NCBI GenBank assembly: GCA_034440575.1
Contig: JAOTOL010001475.1
Location: forward strand, 868,001-932,000
Source: Imbricaverruca yamaguchii
Taxonomy: Eukaryota > Arthropoda > Thecostraca > Neoverrucidae
Reading direction: 5' to 3'
Length of the DNA stretch: 64,000 nt
The notes under the pieces are model-generated. The model saw only the letters and a program-made list of their open reading frames with translations, was not told where the DNA came from and did not search any database. The position numbers were made by a program, and so were the translations under genes. Positions 59,940 to 64,000 of this stretch are shown in pieces. Every line of letters starts with the position of its first letter. The stretch's first letter is position 1.

Positions 59940-59980
59940 CAGGCGGCCGTGTGGGTCGAGACACCGAGTCCTCCGCGCAG
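59913..59980 (+). CDS. SGCD: Sarcoglycan gamma/delta/zeta-type, fourth coding exon (borders repeated in tandem)
   Basis: This exon continues the protein in phase with EGGAVFGVTG and RVGRDTESSAQ (residues 163-184). The EG-x-x-VF start is what the family shows after the L-x-V-x-G ending of the previous exon. The chosen acceptor is tgtgcgacag (AG at 59911-59912), the last of sixteen near-identical copies; the donor is CAG|GTGAGG at 59981, the first of about eleven copies. The acceptor has a weak pyrimidine tract. Reading through the donor gives VRARRAQ in frame, and VRA is itself conserved at this place in relatives, so the true exon end may lie at the second donor (60002); a stop (60017-60019) limits it. 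The remaining roughly 100 residues of the family are not found downstream in this window. Confidence 0.7.
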
Positions 59981-60225
59981 GTGAGGGCAAGACGAGCTCA
60001 GGTGAGGCGAGCTCAGTGAGGGCAGGACGAGCTCAGGTGAGGGCAGCGACGAGCTCAGGTGAGGGCAGCGACGAGCTCAGGTGAGGGCAGAGACGAGCTC
60101 AGGTGAGGGCAGAGACGAGCTCAGGTGAGGGCAGAGACGAGCTCAGGTGAGGGCAGCGACGAGGTCAGGTGAGGGCAGAGACGAGCTCAGGTGAGGGCAG
60201 AGACGAGCTCAGGTGAGGGCAGAGA
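59981..60225 (+). repeat. Tandem array of splice-donor units, 22 bp, about 12 copies
   Basis: The unit begins with GTGAGGGCAGAGACGAG and ends CTCAG, so every junction recreates CAG|GTGAGG, a strong donor. Intact donors start at 59981, 60002, 60037, 60059, 60081, 60103, 60125, 60147, 60169, 60191 and 60213; the copy at 60017 has lost the leading G. The first two units are shortened to 21 and 15 bp, both multiples of three and open in the sarcoglycan frame. The array starts on the donor of the fourth sarcoglycan exon. Confidence 0.9.
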
Positions 60226-60934
60226 TGGCGACACCACTGCCGAACTGTGACAAGTTCGTAGGGCAAAAATAGAGACAAATGAGGACGGAGAAAATAGTTT
60301 GGGAAAAAAGATATTTTAAAAGCCCTAAGATTATGCGACAGTGCTCGGTAATGAACGGATAAAGGCTCCATGAGTGCGATCATACAGTTGCTACAAAAGT
60401 TGTGTAAATTAAGAGAGCCACAATTATGCGTTTGCTCAAAAATATTGGGACGTGGAATTCCTTTTCTTCGCCCCTAAGTCCTCCAGTAACCGCGACCCTG
60501 CGATACTAGAATTTCTAACTGTACCACCATTATATTAAGTGTTTATAGACGTTCTTGGATGTGAGCGCATTGATAGCATGAAGCAGGGAATAGTAGGCAG
60601 TAGGGATAGAATGCAGCAGGGATTAGTAGACGATAGGGATAGTAGACAGCAGGGAATAGTATGCAGCAGAGAACATTAGGCTATATGGAATATTAGGCAG
60701 TAGAAAGCACAACGGTTACCCGAGGCGGAAGCTGTTTTCTGACGTACTGTTAAGACTGAGCCTCTAACAATGTTGCGGTGACTCTCACGCTGAACTGGCG
60801 GCCGCGCCCGCACCGGGCCGCACGCCAGCCGGTCATGCCCGGAGGCGGAAACGGAGGTGCCACTTTGCATGCGCTAGGTGGGGGGGGGCATCCACGATTT
60901 TTGATCCCCCAATCAGACTGATGCTGAACTATTG
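60226..60934. other. Sarcoglycan downstream region with a small repeat
   Basis: Imperfect agcagggaatagta and agtagggatag repeats at 60590-60705; otherwise unique. No further sarcoglycan exon is recognised. Confidence 0.5.
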
Positions 60935-61095
60935 AACCTATAGAAGTGCCATTCCAGAACGTTGGAGTGCACCCCCTCCCCTTCTACCCAACAATTTTTA
61001 TCGGCCGATGGTCAATTTCTCTGGAGAAAAATGCCATCAAAAGCATCAATCCCCCAATCAATTTCACAATGTGACACCCATGGGTGTAGACACCG
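60935..61095 (+). repeat. Dispersed repeat B, copy 2
   Basis: Blocks ctatagaagtgccattccag, ggccgatggtcaat, aatgccatcaaaagcatc and caatttcacaatgtgacacc match copy 1 in order and orientation. Confidence 0.75.
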
Positions 61096-61690
61096 CAAAG
61101 GCGACACCAGACGCAGACACACACTCCAACCCACTCAACACGAGTACAAGTACACAGGATCCAACATTTGTCGCCACACACATCGTTTGGGCATGTACAC
61201 ACAATGTCTATGGGTATTGGTCAGCTGGGTTAATATTTTAATGACAATGGGGAAAATATTCCACTTTGGAGCTAACTAACTGTCACGCCCTCCCTCATCG
61301 ATGTAGAGCAGTGGCATATACATAATTTCATGTATTCAACGAGTGAGTTCTCTTCATACATTCAGTCCTGTAATCATACCTGCTCATATAGGTACGTGTA
61401 TGTCACGCACCTTAATTCAGATTAATTTGCTTCCCCACTCAGCGGACTGGTAAATCAACTCTTCGTATTACTGGGGTAGTTGCTACGGCTTTCCGTGAGC
61501 TTGCCCTGTTTGTTGCAAGTTGCAGGAATATGCAGCGTCTAACCTTCCAGCGAGTGGCTGGCTGTAAAATAATGTCTCCGTCAGCGCGACAATATGCAAG
61601 TTTCACCATTGGACCCATGGCTGTACATTTAATGAAATATTATGATGCCCGTGTCCATATCAGACAAGGCACCAATATTTTGATGTGGTG
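61096..61690. other. No recognised gene
   Basis: Unique sequence; no sarcoglycan C-terminal exon. Confidence 0.5.
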
Positions 61691-61762
61691 TTCTTTTCTA
61701 TTCGGAGCCGCACAGGTGGCAGCGCGGGGGGACTCGCGCGACCCGACTGCTGCGCTGTCGCA

Positions 61763-61953
61763 TGCTGTTGTTTATTGTTGTTTATTGGTTGGTTCACGAC
61801 ACACTTTATGCACATTCACGGCTAATGGCGCCGCCCACACTGTTTCGCCGGTGGGCCACGGGATTTGGAAATGTCCTGAGTGGCGCTAGAGTCGATCCCG
61901 GGACCTTTGGTACCCATAGCCCGACACCTTAACCACTCGGCCATACCCGCCCC
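61763..61953 (-). mobile_element. Full-length tRNA-derived SINE with target-site duplication
   Basis: On the minus strand the element begins gggtatggccgagtggttaa (A box), followed by ggtcccgggatcgactc (decayed B box), a body shared with the copy at 8617-8751, and a tail of ataaacaac repeats. The 11-bp GCGCTGTCGCA flanks it at 61752-61762 and 61954-61964. The head resembles Ser/Leu-type tRNAs (ggccgagtggttaag) without the long variable arm. Confidence 0.88.
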
Positions 61954-61964
61954 GCGCTGTCGCA

Positions 61965-62220
61965 CGCGAACGCCTCCGCGTCGGGCCCACTTCGCCGAAG
62001 TGGGTGCCCGGCTGGGAGTCGGTCCGTCGGGCCGACGTGCGCGAGTGGTCTCGGAAGCGTCTCGCTGTCGAGTGTGGGAGCCGCCGAGGCTGGCCCGCCG
62101 TCCGTCTGTGTGCCACCGCGACCGTCTATTGACAGAGCACACAAATAGCGCCCTAATTTGCTGGACAGCTGCTGCCGCGTTTAGTCGGCGAAGATCCCCC
62201 ACAGAGGCGGGGTGAACGCG
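61965..62220 (+). other. CpG-rich block
   Basis: CpG-dense sequence into which the SINE at 61763 inserted. Possible regulatory island. Confidence 0.35.
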
Positions 62221-63075
62221 GCTCACACACGTCTCTCGTCGTAAACAGGGGTGGAGTCTGGCATCGGCCAGCAATGCCGGCACGATGTTGTCTTGAATGG
62301 AATGTCTTATAATCTAACGACAAGCATGCACTAAAGCTATGCGCCTCAATACATTTTAACGTTGTCGTTTCGGCAATCAGTTCAAGGTGTGACAAATTGC
62401 CCAAGCTACATACAAGTTACAACACAAAAATCCATAAAAGCAAGGCTATAGGAAGGTAAAAGTGGGATCTGTCGCGCTACTTCCACGCTAGTTCTTGTTC
62501 GATGTAACGTCCATGAATGGGCTGCATATTAAAGGTTCCACAAACAAATGTTGGACGTGATAGCACTTCTGCTGTCCCTGTTCTTACGACCAAGCATATA
62601 GTGCGAGGATGGGATATCAGTTGGAAGCTCGCCATATTTCGTTCGTCTCGAGCGGCCGATATGACATTTCCTGTAATTCACGACATCTCAGCTGAGAGCC
62701 CACGCATCCGTCCTGGACATGAACTGTGAGTTGCTGTAGAGCTGCCCTAAGCACCCAGTGAAGGTGCACGTTAGACGTGAGGACAACATTTACTTCATCA
62801 TCGATTCCGAAACGAAAGTCCAGTCAAGGAATGGAAGAAAATGTATGGCACGAGCGCACTACATAGAGGCGCATTTAACCCTTTCACTGCCAGGTCACTT
62901 TGCGGAACATACCCCCTAGACTGTCGGTAACTGGGACTGACAGAGCGGGGAACGAGCTTTCCAGCTGTCATTATTAGAGGGGTTACTCGTCCGCTGGTTT
63001 CGCAGCGAGGTCAGCACACATGGAGGGGAGGGGTGTCCAGGTGAGGTGACAGCGAGGGGACGGTCGGCAGACAGG
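62221..63075. other. No recognised gene
   Basis: Unique sequence; nothing recognised. Confidence 0.5.
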
Positions 63076-63077
63076 GA

Positions 63078-64000
<923 letters not shown>

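Noticed and set aside
59943..59980. Alternative acceptor ggggtgacag for the fourth sarcoglycan exon
   Set aside because: It keeps phase but would remove the conserved EG-x-x-VF start, and its pyrimidine tract is no better; kept only as a possible minor site.

Overview
This is eukaryotic nuclear DNA, most likely from a non-vertebrate animal and plausibly an arthropod such as a crustacean. It holds a spliced muscle-type gene with GT-AG introns, tRNA-derived SINEs (two with clear target-site duplications), a decayed LINE fragment, CpG-rich islands and a very high density of micro- and minisatellites. There are no operons, and no ribosomal or intact tRNA gene was found. The organism assignment is inference: it rests on sarcoglycan divergence, a possible ionotropic-receptor fragment and a few TTAGG-like telomere motifs.

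The only confidently identified gene is on the + strand from about 45.4 kb to beyond 60 kb: a gamma/delta/zeta-type sarcoglycan. Four coding exons are visible (45421-45594, 56892-57081, 58167-58286, 59913-59980) with compatible phases (0, 1, 1, 0). They encode about 184 residues: N-terminal cytoplasmic tail, transmembrane helix and the first half of the extracellular domain. The exons for the last third, including the C-terminal cysteine cluster, are not in the window.

Layout. 0-8 kb is non-coding with several short tandem arrays, ending in a CpG island. At 8.6 kb lies a SINE with a 15-bp target-site duplication. 9-13 kb is mostly unique sequence with a compound AC/AT/GC microsatellite. 13.9-14.7 kb is a 35-bp minisatellite. 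15.5-15.9 kb is an ORF with an internal 150-bp duplication that resembles an ionotropic-receptor membrane segment. 18.2-19.7 kb is a 29-bp array and 22.1-23.1 kb a 37-bp array. 25.7-26.4 kb is CpG-rich, 30.3-31.2 kb a second, unrelated 35-bp array, and 32.8 kb a decayed SINE. 34.4-34.7 kb is a CpG island. 35.7-36.4 kb is a minus-strand LINE remnant (RNase H plus C-terminal zinc knuckle). 39.4-40 kb is an 80-bp array and 44.8 kb another tRNA-headed SINE. From 45.4 kb on comes the sarcoglycan gene, whose introns are full of arrays.

The most striking observation is that tandem arrays in the sarcoglycan gene sit directly on exon-intron borders. A 22-bp array carrying a CTGAT branchpoint-like motif runs into the acceptor of the second exon. 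A (GGGATC)n G-quadruplex-type array starts about 20 bp after that exon's donor. Donor-region repeats follow the third exon. Sixteen copies of the fourth exon's acceptor, nine of them carrying its first codons, precede it, the last four spaced exactly 48 bp (16 codons) apart. Eleven copies of its donor follow it. This amounts to arrays of duplicated splice sites that could change the protein in whole 16-residue steps.
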